Origin: Bemisia tabaci
Lineage: Eukaryota; Arthropoda; Insecta; Hemiptera; Aleyrodidae
Direction of reading: 5' to 3'
DNA: 64,000 nt
Assembly (NCBI RefSeq): GCF_918797505.1
Contig: NC_092794.1
Location: 29,270,218-29,334,217, forward strand
The notes beneath the pieces were generated by a model. It was not told where the DNA came from and searched no databases. It saw only the letters and a list, made by a program, of their open reading frames with translations. Every line of letters starts with the position of its first letter. The stretch's first letter is position 1. Below, in pieces: positions 22,284-34,571 of this stretch. Made by a program: the position numbers and the translations under genes.

Positions 22284-23693
22284 CAGGATGTTCGAAAAGT
22301 CCCCTCCCCCCCTCTAACTTTTGACCTAATTGAGGTAGAGATTTGAAACTTGGCGGGTGTTCCTAGATCAAAGGGAGCTACTTTTTGACCCCCCCCCCCC
22401 AAATTTGGGGGGGGGGGTTACGGACCCTAACTTTTTTTTTTAATGGGAAGACCCCCTTTGTGACACCTCGTTCGAAAGAGCATAAAAAAAAAAAATTTTT
22501 CGCTCGAATCCGAAGTCATTATCTCAAACCGTTTCAAAATGGCGGCCGGTCAAAGTTCAAAATGGCCGAAAATTGGCACCTCTGCTATTAGCACATGGAT
22601 TTGCTTGAAACTCGGTATCTGGGGGTATTTTGGCACGAGAAAAACGAATTTGACGTTAGATTTTTAAAAAAAACCCTCATTTTTCAAAATGGCCGCCGGT
22701 TTAGGCTCAAAGTGGCCGAAAATTTGACAAACTCATTTTTTTGCCGATGGATTCACCTGAAATTCGGTATCTGGGGGTATTTTGACCCGAGAAGAACAAT
22801 TTCGACGTAATATTTTTAAACAAACCCTAATTTTTCAAAATGGCCGCCGATTAAAGTTCAAAATGGTCAACAATTGGCAACCTCAACTTTTTGCCGATGG
22901 ATTCGCCTGAAACTCGGTGTTTGGGGGTATCTGGGTTTGTCTCCTACCCAGATACCCCCAAACACCGAGTTTCAGGCGAATCCATCGGCAAAAAGTTGAG
23001 GTTGCCAATTGTTGACAAACCCAGATGGGTAGGAGACAAACCCAGATACCCCCAAACACCGAGTTTCAGGCGAATCCATCGGCAAAAAGTTGAGGTTGCC
23101 AATTGTTGACCATTTTGAACTTTAATCGGCGGCCATTTTGAAAAATTAGGGTTTGTTTAAAAATATAACGTCGAATTTGTTCTTCTCGGGTCAAAATACC
23201 CCCAGATACTGAATTTCAGGTGAATCCATCGGCAAAAAAATGAGTTTGTCAAATTTTCGGCCACTTTGAGCCTAAACCGGCGGCCATTTTGAAAAATGAG
23301 GGTTTTTTTAAAAAATCTAACGTCAAATTCGTTTTTCTCGTGCCAAAATACCCCCAGATACCGAGTTTCAAGCAAATCCATGTGCTAATAGCAGAGGTGC
23401 CAATTTTCGGCCATTTTGAACTTTGACCGGCCGCCATTTTGAAACGGTTTGAGATAATGACTTCGGATTTGAGCGAAAAATTTTCTTTTTTTATGCTCTT
23501 TCGAACGAGGTGTCACAAAGGGGGTCTTCCCATTGAAAAAAAAAAAGTTAGGGTCCGTAACCCCCCCCCCCCCAAATTTGGGGGGGGGGTCAAAAAGTAG
23601 CTCCCTTTGATCTAGGAACACCCGCCAAGTTTCAAATCTCTACCTCAATTAGGTCAAAAGTTAGAGGGGGGAGGGGACTTTTCGAACACCCTG
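22284..23693. mobile_element. Palindromic MITE built of ~148-bp units, TA target duplication
   Basis: Termini CAGGATGTTCGAAAAGTCCC and CTTTTCGAACACCCTG are inverted copies flanked by TA (22,282-22,283 and 23,694-23,695). The arms of about 640-700 bp are near-identical inverted copies. Each arm holds three tandem units of about 148 bp containing ATCTGGGGGTATTTTG and TTTTCAAAATGGCCGCC. Poly(C) and poly(G) runs lie near both ends. The centre carries an extra duplicated ~90-bp piece (22,956-23,020 and 23,040-23,110). Related pieces occur at 35.1-36.3 and 44.0-45.2 kb. There is no transposase. Confidence 0.8.
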
Positions 23694-23695
23694 TA

Positions 23696-24116
23696 TGTAA
23701 CAAGTACTGTATGTCTTCTTGGCTTTGTTTTCCCCCCGAAATGGTGTGGACCCAGCACTATCTCTCCACCTCGTTAAAAATGGTTGATTTGTCATCAAAA
23801 AAGCAGACAAAAAATTGAACCTTTCTGAAAAAAAAATCGGAGACAACCCTGTTAAAAATTTTCCCTAAGAATTGAACCCGGGTAATTTTGGGCAAGAGAA
23901 TGGCTCCCCTATTAGAAGTTTCCTCAGGGGAAGCTTTCCTACATGGAGTTTCGTGCCTAAAATTTCGTCCTGATAGTATCAGAGCCATAGAAGGAAAAGA
24001 TTAAGGAATATATGTACGAAAATTAATATTTTTTTTTGCCAAGGCATTCTTTCGGCAGGCAAGGGATTCTTACCCATTATGTAATTCTCCACGCCGCGGT
24101 CATTTCCATATAATTA
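23696..24116. other. No gene recognised
   Basis: Short minus-strand ORFs without recognisable domains. The sequence leads into a 5S rRNA-like fragment. Confidence 0.4.
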
Positions 24117-24175
24117 TACGGTCTCCCATCTCAGTACTAATGACGCCCGACGTTGCTTAATTTCCATAAACGGAA
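24117..24175 (-). pseudogene. 5S rRNA-like fragment (antisense), outside the MITEs
   Basis: Plus-strand words CGGTCTCCCATCTCAGTACT and ACGCCCGACGTTGCTTAATT match the reverse complement of the central part of eukaryotic 5S rRNA. It is closer to canonical 5S than the two MITE-borne copies. The match covers only about 60 bases and then decays, so it is a relic. Confidence 0.65.
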
Positions 24176-26047
24176 CTGGAGCCATAGAGCTCATTTCATT
24201 TGGCTACGAAGAAGGAAAACGACATGTATTCAAACCTCAAACGTCCGCTGGAAACAACAAAAAAGGTTTGATTGCTCAAATTTTATGTTAAAGAAACGAT
24301 AATATTCTAAAATGGGATGTGATTGCGTATTTTTCGATCGCCATAAAATGTCATTAATTACTTCGGACGCGCGTTCGCAACACCGCGGTTGTGACTGACA
24401 GCGAAAAACAACGCACTAAACTCAATTTTCCGCTTCGTCCCAGCTCAATCGCGTCAAAAGAAAAAAAAGAGGGGGTGAAAAAAAATCATGAACTGGTCAG
24501 GACAAGATTCCTCGCACTAAGATTAATGTTACGTTGTCCGCAGTCCACGGTGATCCTGATTCTCGTCGCCTTTAGATTATATTGGCCGATATTGAAACAT
24601 CTAACAAGTACATTTTGGTATGAGTCCTGGGCTTTATTTAGATGTCCGTATGTTACGTCCTTCTAAGTTAAGTTTTAATACACTGAGCGAATCATTTGAA
24701 GGGTATCATGCATACCTGCACAGTAAGAAAAGGTAACAAACATTTTGTAATAACACCAAAGACATAAAGACGGAGCGCTAAAAGTAAAAAATGAAGCTTC
24801 TTTTCAACCACCTCTACTTTCGGCTAGAGGATTGGCGGCAAAATCGGGACAAGTTTGAAATTCAAATGTAGGGCGGGAACTGAATAAAATTGCGTAAACA
24901 AAATATTATCGGTTGATTTTTGCCCAAATTCACTTACCCACATATATTTCTTTAGCTTTAGGTTATTTTTTGTCCATCATCGATCAATTAATTTCATTTG
25001 GGAGTAACAGTCATCTAGGAAGGTAACGGCCTGTTTGAACCGGCAGGACCACCATAAGCAGAAGAAAAACTAACTTTATCTGAGATTACTGCCGGTTACC
25101 GAGCAAAAGTAGGTGTATTATAAAAATTCAATGTCCCAACTTTCTTAATTATGTTCGTTGTAGGCATTTAAAACACGTTTAGAAGAAGAAATGTGGAAAC
25201 ATCAAGAGGCTAAGTTCAAATAAAATTTTCATTTGCCGCCATGAATTCCCGCGCTCATTTACACACCCACACAAGCACTCAGCGCCAAACCAGGCTTCAC
25301 TTTTTCCCCGTGCTTTTAGATGCGAGCACTCCGTCTTTATGTCTTTGGATAACACAAAGGGAAGTAAAATACGCAACCTAAGGCGATTCTTCAGCCGCAG
25401 ATCTGAAATACGATTCGTTCAGTCGATTCTATACCTATTCTTTTTCATTTTCTGATGTATCATTTTTAATTTTCAGTCTCCAGAGGTAGATAAAAGTTTT
25501 AGAACCGTAGCCTCTTAACGTTGCCCCTTCCGTCCGTGACTATGGTGCATCTTCAACAATATAGCAAAAGTTGCATCGGTGTTATTTGAAGGATATTTTT
25601 TTGCGAGTGTTCAAAAAGAGCCGTCAACAATTAAATGCAAGCGAAAACTAAACGAGATCAGCTGTGTAAAATATCTGTGATACTTTGAGATTTAAATCGG
25701 AAAACTGTAAAACATCTGCATAGGAGGAGTGCCATCAAACGCCTCTCCTGGCTCTGATATTGATAAAAAAACTTGGAGTACTCATAGTTTCTACGAGTCA
25801 TATTGTACCTTATTCCATCAAAAGTACCTACACTATGACCTCAGCAAAGTTCTTATGCAGTTATCTCATATTATCCTGGTAATTTTGGTGTCCAAAGATG
25901 GGTATAACTATGTTTGCCAACAAATAGATATTGCTGAAATATAAACGGAAAAAAGCAAGGAGTTGTTGGATGATATGAACATTTTCAATAAATTAATCGT
26001 GGTAGTACGCCAATAAATTTAGTTACGAACCCACATTTTGCGATACA
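24176..26047. other. No gene recognised
   Basis: ORFs of 65-91 codons at 24,391-24,666, 25,179-25,376 and 25,729-25,944 show no recognisable domains. No repeats stand out by eye. Confidence 0.4.
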
Positions 26048-26409
26048 CCCCTGGTAAGAATGGCAAGTTCTCAAATTAGAAGCACTTGCCTTTGGAACAG
26101 ACCTGGACATTGATGTCAGTGTTATGAAACACTGAAGTCAGTGTTCTGGGGCTCTGATGTCAGTTCTTCCACGGGCACTGACATGCTGGATCAGTGTTAG
26201 GTCTGTTCCAAAGGCAAGTGCCACTGATGAAAATAGGACTGACCTAAGTGCCGCTAACGTAAGTGGAGTGGGTACTTCGTCTAGGTAGACTGTGGGAAGG
26301 AAAGATTGGATGAGAGCTGTGATGATAGGCACGTTAACTTCACTATTTGACTACCAGGAAGAGTTGCAGTGAGGCACCAGTCATGAGTTACTCACATAAG
26401 TCCATATTG

Positions 26410-26505
26410 GCTGCGACCTTTTCTAAGCGGTCTCCCGTTTAAGTACTAACTACGCTCGACGTAGCTTAACATCGGTGATGGTGCAAGCGACGCGGAGCCA
26501 CTGCT
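26410..26505 (-). pseudogene. 5S rRNA-like fragment (antisense) inside MITE copy 2
   Basis: Words GCGGTCTCCCGTTTAAGTAC and TTAACATCGGTGATGG align with the antisense 5S relic in copy 1 and occupy the same relative place. Divergence from canonical 5S is higher than in the 24.1 kb fragment. Confidence 0.65.
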
Positions 26506-26669
26506 CCTCCTGCGCATGTGTGAGTAATGGGTGTATTTACGCCAATTAAGGGCCCCGCTTGATTAATTTAGCCAGCAAGTATGATGATTTTGTCTTTCAA
26601 TTTGAATCATACACCTAATTTTTTTATTATTTTTTAATTTTTATTCAGTTGTGAAGTTTTATAAGTCAT

Positions 26670-26672
<3 letters not shown>

Positions 26673-26711
<39 letters not shown>
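26673..26711. repeat. (TA)n microsatellite
   Basis: About 19 uninterrupted TA dinucleotides inside MITE copy 2. Confidence 0.95.
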
Positions 26712-26712
<1 letters not shown>

Positions 26713-27599
26713 AAATTAAAAATGAAGCTATACAAAAATTTAAAATCCACATGTAAAAAAAAATTAATGTAAAGAGGTTAAAAAGTTGAAGAAAATTGAA
26801 AATATATTTTAAAAAATTAAAACTAAAATTTTTGAACACAAACATGATTTAAGTTGAAAAAAATTGAAGCCCAAAATTTAAAACTAAAAAAATTAGAAAT
26901 GAAAAAAACTCTTAAGATGAAAAACTCATAATAAATAAATATTACTCATATTTTAAATGAACTCATTGGTTCATCATTGATGAGGAAGATAAAACAAAAA
27001 AAATATGTACCTAAGGGTGTGAATATCCAAGAGATTTTCCGTCCCCTCCAAGAAAATTCTCCGCTCGCCTTCCTAGAAAATATGCCTTCCTGTAAGATGA
27101 AGTTTTTGCTCCCCACATTCCGAGAAAATGCACCCCCCCCCCTCCTACGAAAATGAATGGGAGGGGAGGAGAAGGAGTTATCTCTACTTTTATAGGGAAT
27201 AGGTAGCTTTATCAGGACTGATGTCAGAGACTAACCCTCTGTACCAAGTTCAGACCTCAGTCCCTCTTTCCTCAGAGATGGATGATGGATATCCATCTCT
27301 GAGGTAAGTGGTGCTACACTTAGGTAAGTCTTCCTCCTGACGTCAGTGGCTCTTACCTCAGCAAAACCGATCACTTACGTACGTGGTCCTTCTCATGACC
27401 TCAATGCGGCTTACCTCCGTGCTGACCTCTTACCTAAGTGTTGGGTAAGTCCTCGACACTTACCTCAGAGCAAATTTCACTAATGTCAGAGCAACTTTCA
27501 CTGACGTGAGAGCAATCTGCCCAGTGGCAGATTGCTCTTTCTGCCTGGTAAAAATGGCAAGTGTCAGGTCAGTCCTGACACTTGCCATTTTTATCAGAG

Positions 27600-28470
27600 A
27601 TCCCAACTTGAGTTGCGGCACTGCCGTAATTAATTGATTGGAAATGTCTATTTCATCCACCAAGTTGGGATAGTACCACTATTTTAGGACCTAACCCCCT
27701 AACATTTTTTTCTCCATTTATGTATACTGCACTTTGTCAGTGAACGCAAGGCTGCCTTCTGCCATAATACACAAATACTTTGCAGTACTAAATGAAATCA
27801 CGACTAAAAATTAGCAATGGTGGGCTATTTTTACAGGTATCTAACAAACTACTCTATACTCTACCGACTTTCTTATACGGAAAATATTTCACTTCTAACT
27901 CTAACGCAACATTTGTAGGAATATAGCAACACGAGTTACGGCCACAAAAAACCGTTACATTGGAAGTAAGGATCTGTAGCATGTATCGAATGTGTATGTT
28001 TTGGAAGGGCCGTCCATAAATTACATCGTCCAATCAAGGAGGAGGGGAGTCTGGAGGTGAGTGGCAAGTAGGTGACAAAAGGGTAGGAGGGGTCCCGCAA
28101 AAATGACATCACGGTATCCGGACAAAGTGTATCTTGCCATCGGTTTATCACACGTTAGCTCTGATGTAAAATGGCTCGAATAATGTTAAGCACAGTGGCA
28201 AACACTAAAACTCACTCTTTTACTCACTAAACACTTTTCAAGTTTTGACTGTTTTCATACTGGATTCCTTATTTGGAAAACAGCGAAACTTTAAACATTC
28301 ATGTTGAAAAAAGGTGGCTTTTAGACTGTTCCTATTTCCATTTGCTTAGCGTTATTCTTGAATCATTATTGACTTACAAATAAATGTGTGATACCTACAC
28401 CTGTAGCAAAAGGTTTGCAACAACTCCACATCTAGGCAAAAAGGGTGGAGGTAGGTTTCGTGGGGTTCGT
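27600..28470. other. No gene recognised
   Basis: Short ORFs only (for example 27,936-28,151 on the minus strand). No recognisable features. Confidence 0.4.
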
Positions 28471-28471
28471 G

Positions 28472-30829
28472 CACTCAAAAAAAAAACTACGGCCGTGGGA
28501 CCCGGTTGCTCTGAACACTGGTGATCCCGGTGTTAACGTGCCGTTAGCCAGCTAGTACCGGACCCGATGGCCGATGGCCCGTGGACCCCGCGCGGCCTTC
28601 GTGGCCGTAAGACCGGATAGGAGCCGAGCGTAAGTTACGGGTTTCAGGATCGGAACCAACCGCTTCCACGGCCGTTGGCAGTGAGGTGAGATTCAGTTTT
28701 CGGGAAATGGCGTCACCATCAGATTAAAATTGAGACGGCTCCGTGTAAATTCGCAGAAAATTATAATATTTTACGTCAATGTTATTCAGTGCGTGAATTT
28801 AAAGTTGCCGCCAGCCTTGACAATATTCGGGAGCGATCGAGCCACCACTCAGCGTTGTTTATTGAGGTTAGAATCCAGTCACTAAATTGCTTGGTCATTG
28901 ATGGTCATTGCTCATTCGTGTGTTCGTTTTTCGTTTAATTTTGGAGGTTTCCGATATATTTTCTTGATTCTGTGTGGTGCACGATTGATTCTAAAGTTCT
29001 GTGTGATAACGCTTGTCAAATACTTTCGGAAATGCGACGAGAGTTAAGTGAAAATTGTCAGTTTTGGTAGTACCTACGCACTGAGCTCATATCCTCTCCC
29101 CCTGTAAGTTCGTTTGCAATTCACTTATTTTCCCCATACTATACTAAGGGAAAGAACTTAAATTAAAGAAAAGCAATCAATTACCTGCCACATATCTTCC
29201 CACAGAGTAAATTAGCGCCACACTAAAATACTGATAATGTAGGCACGAGAATGTCCATTTATTGCTGACTGTAACATTCTATCATCACTTTTGCTTTGTT
29301 CTGCCTGTGTAAGAGGATACAGTTTTTATTCAATTTCGATCTAATCTCTAACTCATAGATGTTTTCAACTGTGAGTAGTATTGCAGTCTCTGACATCTTC
29401 CCTCTCTGTTACAAAAACAGCTGTTTGATAGCGGAAACTGTACAGATCCCATCCTGCGCAGATTATCTGATAGTGAGAGCAAGCTCGAACGTTGTTGCTG
29501 TGAATAATCTCTCTGATTCCATATCCTAATTCTAGGGAGCTCAGTGTTACTGTAATAGTGGTAAAATTTTGTGTTAATCGCGCTTCAGTTTGCTGAAGGG
29601 AAGATCTATAATTTTAACAAGTGTGACAATTTTCGGTGGTATATTTCTTCGCTAATATTTTGTGGAAATTGTATCCGGTAGTTATTGCGGAGAGTTATAT
29701 CTTGAAGTTTTGTCAACTTTTACTACTGAATTTACACTTTGAAATATTCTCAACCTCATTTTCAAGATTCTGAAGCTCTTCTAGTCTTAAGGAGTAAAAA
29801 TCTGTAAGTACCCAGACCTACGCCTGTGGTTTTCCTTTGTTAATCATTTAGGTGATTTCCTACTTTGCATTCGTATTTTTTATTGAGGGATGAACCAGGT
29901 TTTGTTTTTGACAAATGCTGAATTCTCATTGAGTGAAAGTAATTACATTTATTGAGAACGGGCTGCCAAGTGATAAAAATGATTTTTCAATTTACATTTT
30001 TCGCTGCAATGAGTTTTAGCAATTTATCATACCTTGGGCAGTCTGTTCTACATTTAAAATAGGTAGCAAGAATTTTTGATCTATCTACATTTGTTCCTTC
30101 CAGTGCTTCCCCAGTGCTTTATTTATTTCTAGGAAGGCTTGCAACATTAAAGTTAGGTTTTTGAAAATTTCTCTTGATATCTCTACACGATGAATAAGCT
30201 AACATTCATATGCTGATTTTCTTTCTCAATACGCATCATCTCTTCTCTAATTTTCATCTCTTTTCTCAAATTGACTTGCTGAACTATCAGCCAAGGAGTT
30301 CAAATCCCTCTTGATATCTGAAACATGATCAACAAGCTAACGTTCATATGCTCTTTTTCTTTCTCAGTCAGTGAATTATTCATCACTTTCCTGAAACTAA
30401 ATTGTTATGAACTATCAACAAAGAAACATGTACCTATTTTAAAAAGAAAGGAAGAAAAAGAAATCTTGTTCAGAAATTGACACAAGATAATTCATTCAAG
30501 GTTTAAAATTTTGCTGGAAAGTTTTACTTTTCTATGTACTTTAAAGGTGAATTTTCAGCTGTAGTTCCGAAAAAATCCACCACGTCGCGGACAGCGGCGG
30601 CGCGCAGAGCTCCGGCCGTCCAGCCCGTAAGTAGCGCCGAGAGCGCAAGCTGCCTATGCCGCTCGAGGCCGCGACTTACGGTTTTCATATCCGTAGGACT
30701 CCGCGTCGTCCCCGCTCGTAGCACTCCGGTCGTCAGGGGCGTAGGCGAACGGTAGTGCCATATAGCCCATCCAGTCCGTGCTCCAGGTCCGTTGCTTCTG
30801 GCCTCCACGGCCGGAGCTTTTTTTGAGTG
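28472..30829. mobile_element. Transposon-like unit with CACTCAAAAAAA termini and GC-rich ends
   Basis: Left end CACTCAAAAAAAAAACTACG and right end (reverse complement) CACTCAAAAAAAGCTCCGGC form an imperfect inverted repeat followed on both sides by a CGGCCGTGG word. The ends are strongly GC-rich (28,490-28,700 and 30,570-30,810) while the 1.8-kb middle is AT-rich. Donor-like GTAAGT sequences occur near 29,104 and 29,803, but no ORF supports a gene. Probably a non-autonomous DNA element; a host promoter or first-exon region captured between repeats cannot be excluded. Confidence 0.5.
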
Positions 30830-30904
30830 TGGCCGCACTTGGTGTGGCACTGCTGGAAAAATCCGTTTAACATTTTTATATCATATTGATCACGGCTACC
30901 GATG

Positions 30905-31180
30905 CTCCGGATACTACTATTCTGCCGTGATAGCGAAGAGAGCCTTAAGTGCAAAAATGAAGTTTTGAGAAAACTGGCTTAGAAGCTTCTGACAAGAACA
31001 TTTTATTGAAAGAAGCCTCCGTTAATTCTTTATTGTCAAATTGCCACTAATCGTCCGGAAGACTCCTAGAAATCGCGTGCATGGATGATTAAAAATCGAC
31101 TGATTTTATTTCCATTACATAAAAAGGGTATTCTTCATTTTCATGCTAGGTTATTGTTAGGCAAGACAGCCTTAAGTCGA
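30905..31180 (+). repeat. Dispersed repeat family A (copy 3)
   Basis: Begins with GCCGTGATAGCGAAGAGAGC and ends with AGGCAAGACAGCCTTAAGT. It matches 7,341-7,545 in the same orientation and 13,103-13,335 inverted. Confidence 0.7.
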
Positions 31181-34160
31181 CGGTGTAGCATTCTATCATT
31201 AGCTCCATTAATAAAAAAAAAAAAAAAGTGTCAGATATAATGTAAGACATAAAAATTAGCCCTAAGCATAGGTGATGTCCCTACTGTAAATCCTGGTTTT
31301 GTGCCTACCGTACACAGGAGATGGAACATTACATAACGACGGTGTAAGTTGGCAATCACATAACTCGATTTTTGGCGGTTTTGAGTTAGCTGCAGAAATG
31401 AAGTGTAGTAGATGCCCTTTACCTGCTATTAAAATATTTCAGTCGAAAAAAATCTGGAAGTCACCTAAAAACGTAGAACTCAAAACACATATCTCGGCGG
31501 TAATTCCAATAACACATAACTCGTGCCGTCACGCCGTATTTTACCACATAACGCTCGCTCTCCCGGGAAGAATCGTGAACAGTTTAGGAGGGAAAATTAA
31601 AAGTTAGTACGTCACAGAATCTTCAAACAACGAAAACATTGTTATTGTTTTAACATCTAACATCTAATCCGACGGATAACTGAGTAATCGTCCGCTTATT
31701 TTTATCTTCATTTCATTTTAATTCGTAATTCGACGGCGTAAGTCCGCAATAACATAATTATCTCGTTCACGGTGTCTGAAAATCTCCGCCTCTAGGTACG
31801 TTATCGTTTTTAAAGGAGAACCTCGACACATTTGACATCATTCCTTGCAGTTTATACAGTTAAGACAGTTTTAAAGAATTGCCGTTGAATAGTTTTCCGT
31901 TTAAAAAATGAAGAATGACGGGAAGTCTGCGACGTCGTAAACCGAGTTATGTGATTGCCGACTTACACCGTCGAATTGTTTTCCTGTGTCATTCTGAAGA
32001 TTCGCTGCCAATTAAAGTTTGTTAAAAGGAACTTTAGGCTACTTTTAAAGTGAGAGGAGTCTTATTCATTCTTTATTCAGTCAACATCGGCAAAGAATAG
32101 GTTTGAATCAGTAATTCGCCAACCACATACCTATCTCGGAATTCAGCGTTGGGCGGTTGGACCTTAGTTCCACAAACACATAACTCGGTTATTCTGTCAT
32201 TTCTCCTGACAGACGAGAATATTATTCAAAATGATAATAGAGTCTTATATCGATGGTGAAACTACCATACCACGTATCTCGATTTTTGTCGGTTTTGAGT
32301 TAGCTGCATAAATGAGTTGTAGGAGATGTCCTTTATCTGCCACCAAAATATTTTTGTTGAATAAAATCAGGAAGTTATCCAAAACCGTAGTTCAAATATC
32401 ACATATCTCAGCGCTAATTCGCAATTCACATATCTCGCACAAGGTAGATTTACACAGGTATGGACAGAACTAAACAACTGTTCTCTGATTGGCTCTCCAG
32501 AGGCCCCTTAACTTCCGCCATTTTGTATGTTTTGATTATTTTGATTTATTATGTTCGGTTTATCGTTTGTCAAAATTTTGTGGGATTTTTTGCACAATTT
32601 TGATAATGCGATATTAATGTTAACGTTTAAACGCACAAACGTTGGAATGTTAATTTGATTATAATTTAATTAAAAAACGGGCCCCTTAACCTACGTCACG
32701 TAGTCATGTGACACGTACTGAGGCTCATGGGAAATTTTCAACTTGTCCATACCTGTGTAAATCTACCCTGTATCTCGCGCCGGCGGGAAGTTATTGCGTA
32801 CACACGGCGCGCTCTACAGTACGAAGTACCGAGGCGGATAAAGAATGGTGGTCGTGTTTCGTACCCTCTTGACATCACACGGCATCGGGTACGTTTCGGG
32901 TACATCCTGAATGCATGGCAAAGCATGTCGGCGCAGAGTGGATCGAGTCAATAAGATAGGTCGGATATTAAATTTTCGACTAAAACTGCAAATTTTGATG
33001 TTTATTTTCTCACATTTTAAATCTCAAGGGGTGATTTTAGAGGAAAATTTTACGAGGAAACCAATGAAACCACTTATAGATCCTAAAATTTTGGTATAAA
33101 CGGAGTTATAAGCGTTTAAAGTCCAAATTTTGTCTGACCTCTCCTAGTATCTCGATCCACTGTGCCGCAGTGAAACTACCGGACCCCGTATCTCGGTTTG
33201 CAACGTCGCAGACGCCCTGCCATACTATATTTTTTAAATGAAAACCTCTCAACATCAATTCTTGAAACCTTCCGTGATTTTTCTTCTTTGAGTGACGAAG
33301 AATCTGTGAATACTTCAAGGAATGATATTGGCTGGTTTTCATTTAGGTACAAAAATAAAATGGGAGCATTGATTTTTAAACACCGAAAACGAGATACGTG
33401 GTCTGGTAGTTTCACCGTCGATACGCTTATTTTATTAGAAGGCGACTCATCCACCGGGAAAGGAAATTCACCTTCTTTATTAGAAGTGTTAAGGTATTCA
33501 AGAAAGTATGAAGTAGTAGTAGTAGTAGTATCCCACTTCTTGCGGTACGGGTCGTAAGTATCAGTCTTTCAATTTTATGCTATATGCAACGATTCTGAGT
33601 CTGTCATGCCGTTTAATAGTATTGTAATTAATGAATATACGATGATTGGTCCAGTTGTAGGATCAACAGAAGCTTTCAGTGCATGAATAGAAGTACACTG
33701 TTCAATATGACTATTCGCTAAGCCTTAAATCGATCAAAATCTTCAAACAAGAGGCTCAATACCTTAATTCAAAATCCACTTATCTCGATGTAATACTGTC
33801 AATTCCTACTTCGCAAAACACATAACTCGGTTTTTCCTCCGTATTTCATCACGGTTGCGACTATGTTCAAAAATGCTCAATGCGTAGTGAAAAGCATCTT
33901 ATCATCTCTATCTCCAAGAATTATTACCTTTTAATTATCAAAAATAAGGAACGCAGACAGTTTTTTTGCTCTCCTGAAAAATCGAGTTTTCCGAGATACG
34001 TGGTATGGTAGTTTCACCATCGATATGGCATCTTATCCTTGCTGTTTCTAAGAATTATTTCCCCTCTGCCTTCAAAGATGAGGAATGTAGAGAGTTTTTT
34101 CCCTCTCCTGAAATTTCGCGTTTTCCGAGTTATGTGATTGCAGACTCACACCATCGAAGT
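31181..34160. repeat. Region filled with 'CACATAACTCG' / 'CCACGTATCTCG' words
   Basis: About a dozen degenerate copies of GGCAATCACATAACTCG or ACCATACCACGTATCTCG appear on both strands. Examples are near 31,350, 31,515, 31,750, 31,940, 32,118, 32,175, 32,270, 32,420, 33,185, 33,390, 33,800, 33,990 and 34,125. Larger units also recur: 31,340-31,440 resembles 32,255-32,360, sharing GGTTTTGAGTTAGCTGCA. A GTA trinucleotide run lies near 33,510. ORFs here are products of the repeats. The original structure is unclear. Confidence 0.6.
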
Positions 34161-34490
34161 GCTATCTTCTCCATGCTTTTGTGGTTATGCGTTTTGGACG
34201 CACAACAAACATATTTCAGGTTAGAAATTGGCAGAAGAGGGCGACACTTTACTGGAAAGCACTGTTTTCATTGGCTCTCGTGCACCTGCGGCTGTCTTGA
34301 AAAAAACTATGTCATTTTTTGTGCACTTACGGCTTTCTCATAGGTACGTCTTGTTTTCATTAAATTAGGATGAATTTTGCTGTTTTACCTCAGTAATTTC
34401 ATCTAAAACAGTTTAGACGAATTTTGAAGAAAACTCGATTTCGAAAATTTTGCACTTACGGCTCTCTTCATTATTACGGCAGTATTCACA
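34161..34490 (-). repeat. Dispersed repeat family B (copy 2)
   Basis: Reverse complement of 12,590-13,102, including GCGTTTTGGACGCACAACAA and TTGTGCACTTACGGC. It abuts the word-rich region on the left and a poly(A) tract on the right. Confidence 0.7.
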
Positions 34491-34507
34491 ACTTCCTTTC
34501 TACACAG

Positions 34508-34509
<2 letters not shown>

Positions 34510-34567
<58 letters not shown>
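34510..34567 (+). repeat. Poly(A) tract of about 58
   Basis: An uninterrupted A run with no retrotransposon 3' end recognised before it. It could be a retroposition scar or a slippage-prone tract. Confidence 0.9.

Positions 34568-34571
<4 letters not shown>

Larger units (their letters stand above)
26049..27599. mobile_element. MITE with CCCTGGTAA... termini (copy 2)
   Basis: The left end CCCTGGTAAGAATGGCAAGT and right end CTTGCCATTTTTATCAG match the family of 3,412-4,798. The internal words GCACTTGCCTTTGGAACAGA and the 5S-like segment also match. It is longer (about 1.55 kb), partly because of a TA microsatellite and because its right end carries an extra small palindrome (27,544-27,597) built from two terminal sequences head to head. 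The flanking TA duplication is not clear, so the copy is older or rearranged. Confidence 0.75.

Noticed and set aside
22385..23621. Several 60-78-codon ORFs such as MDLLETRYLGVFWHEKNEFD
   Set aside because: They recur in both arms and in each tandem unit of the MITE, so they are by-products of the repeat.
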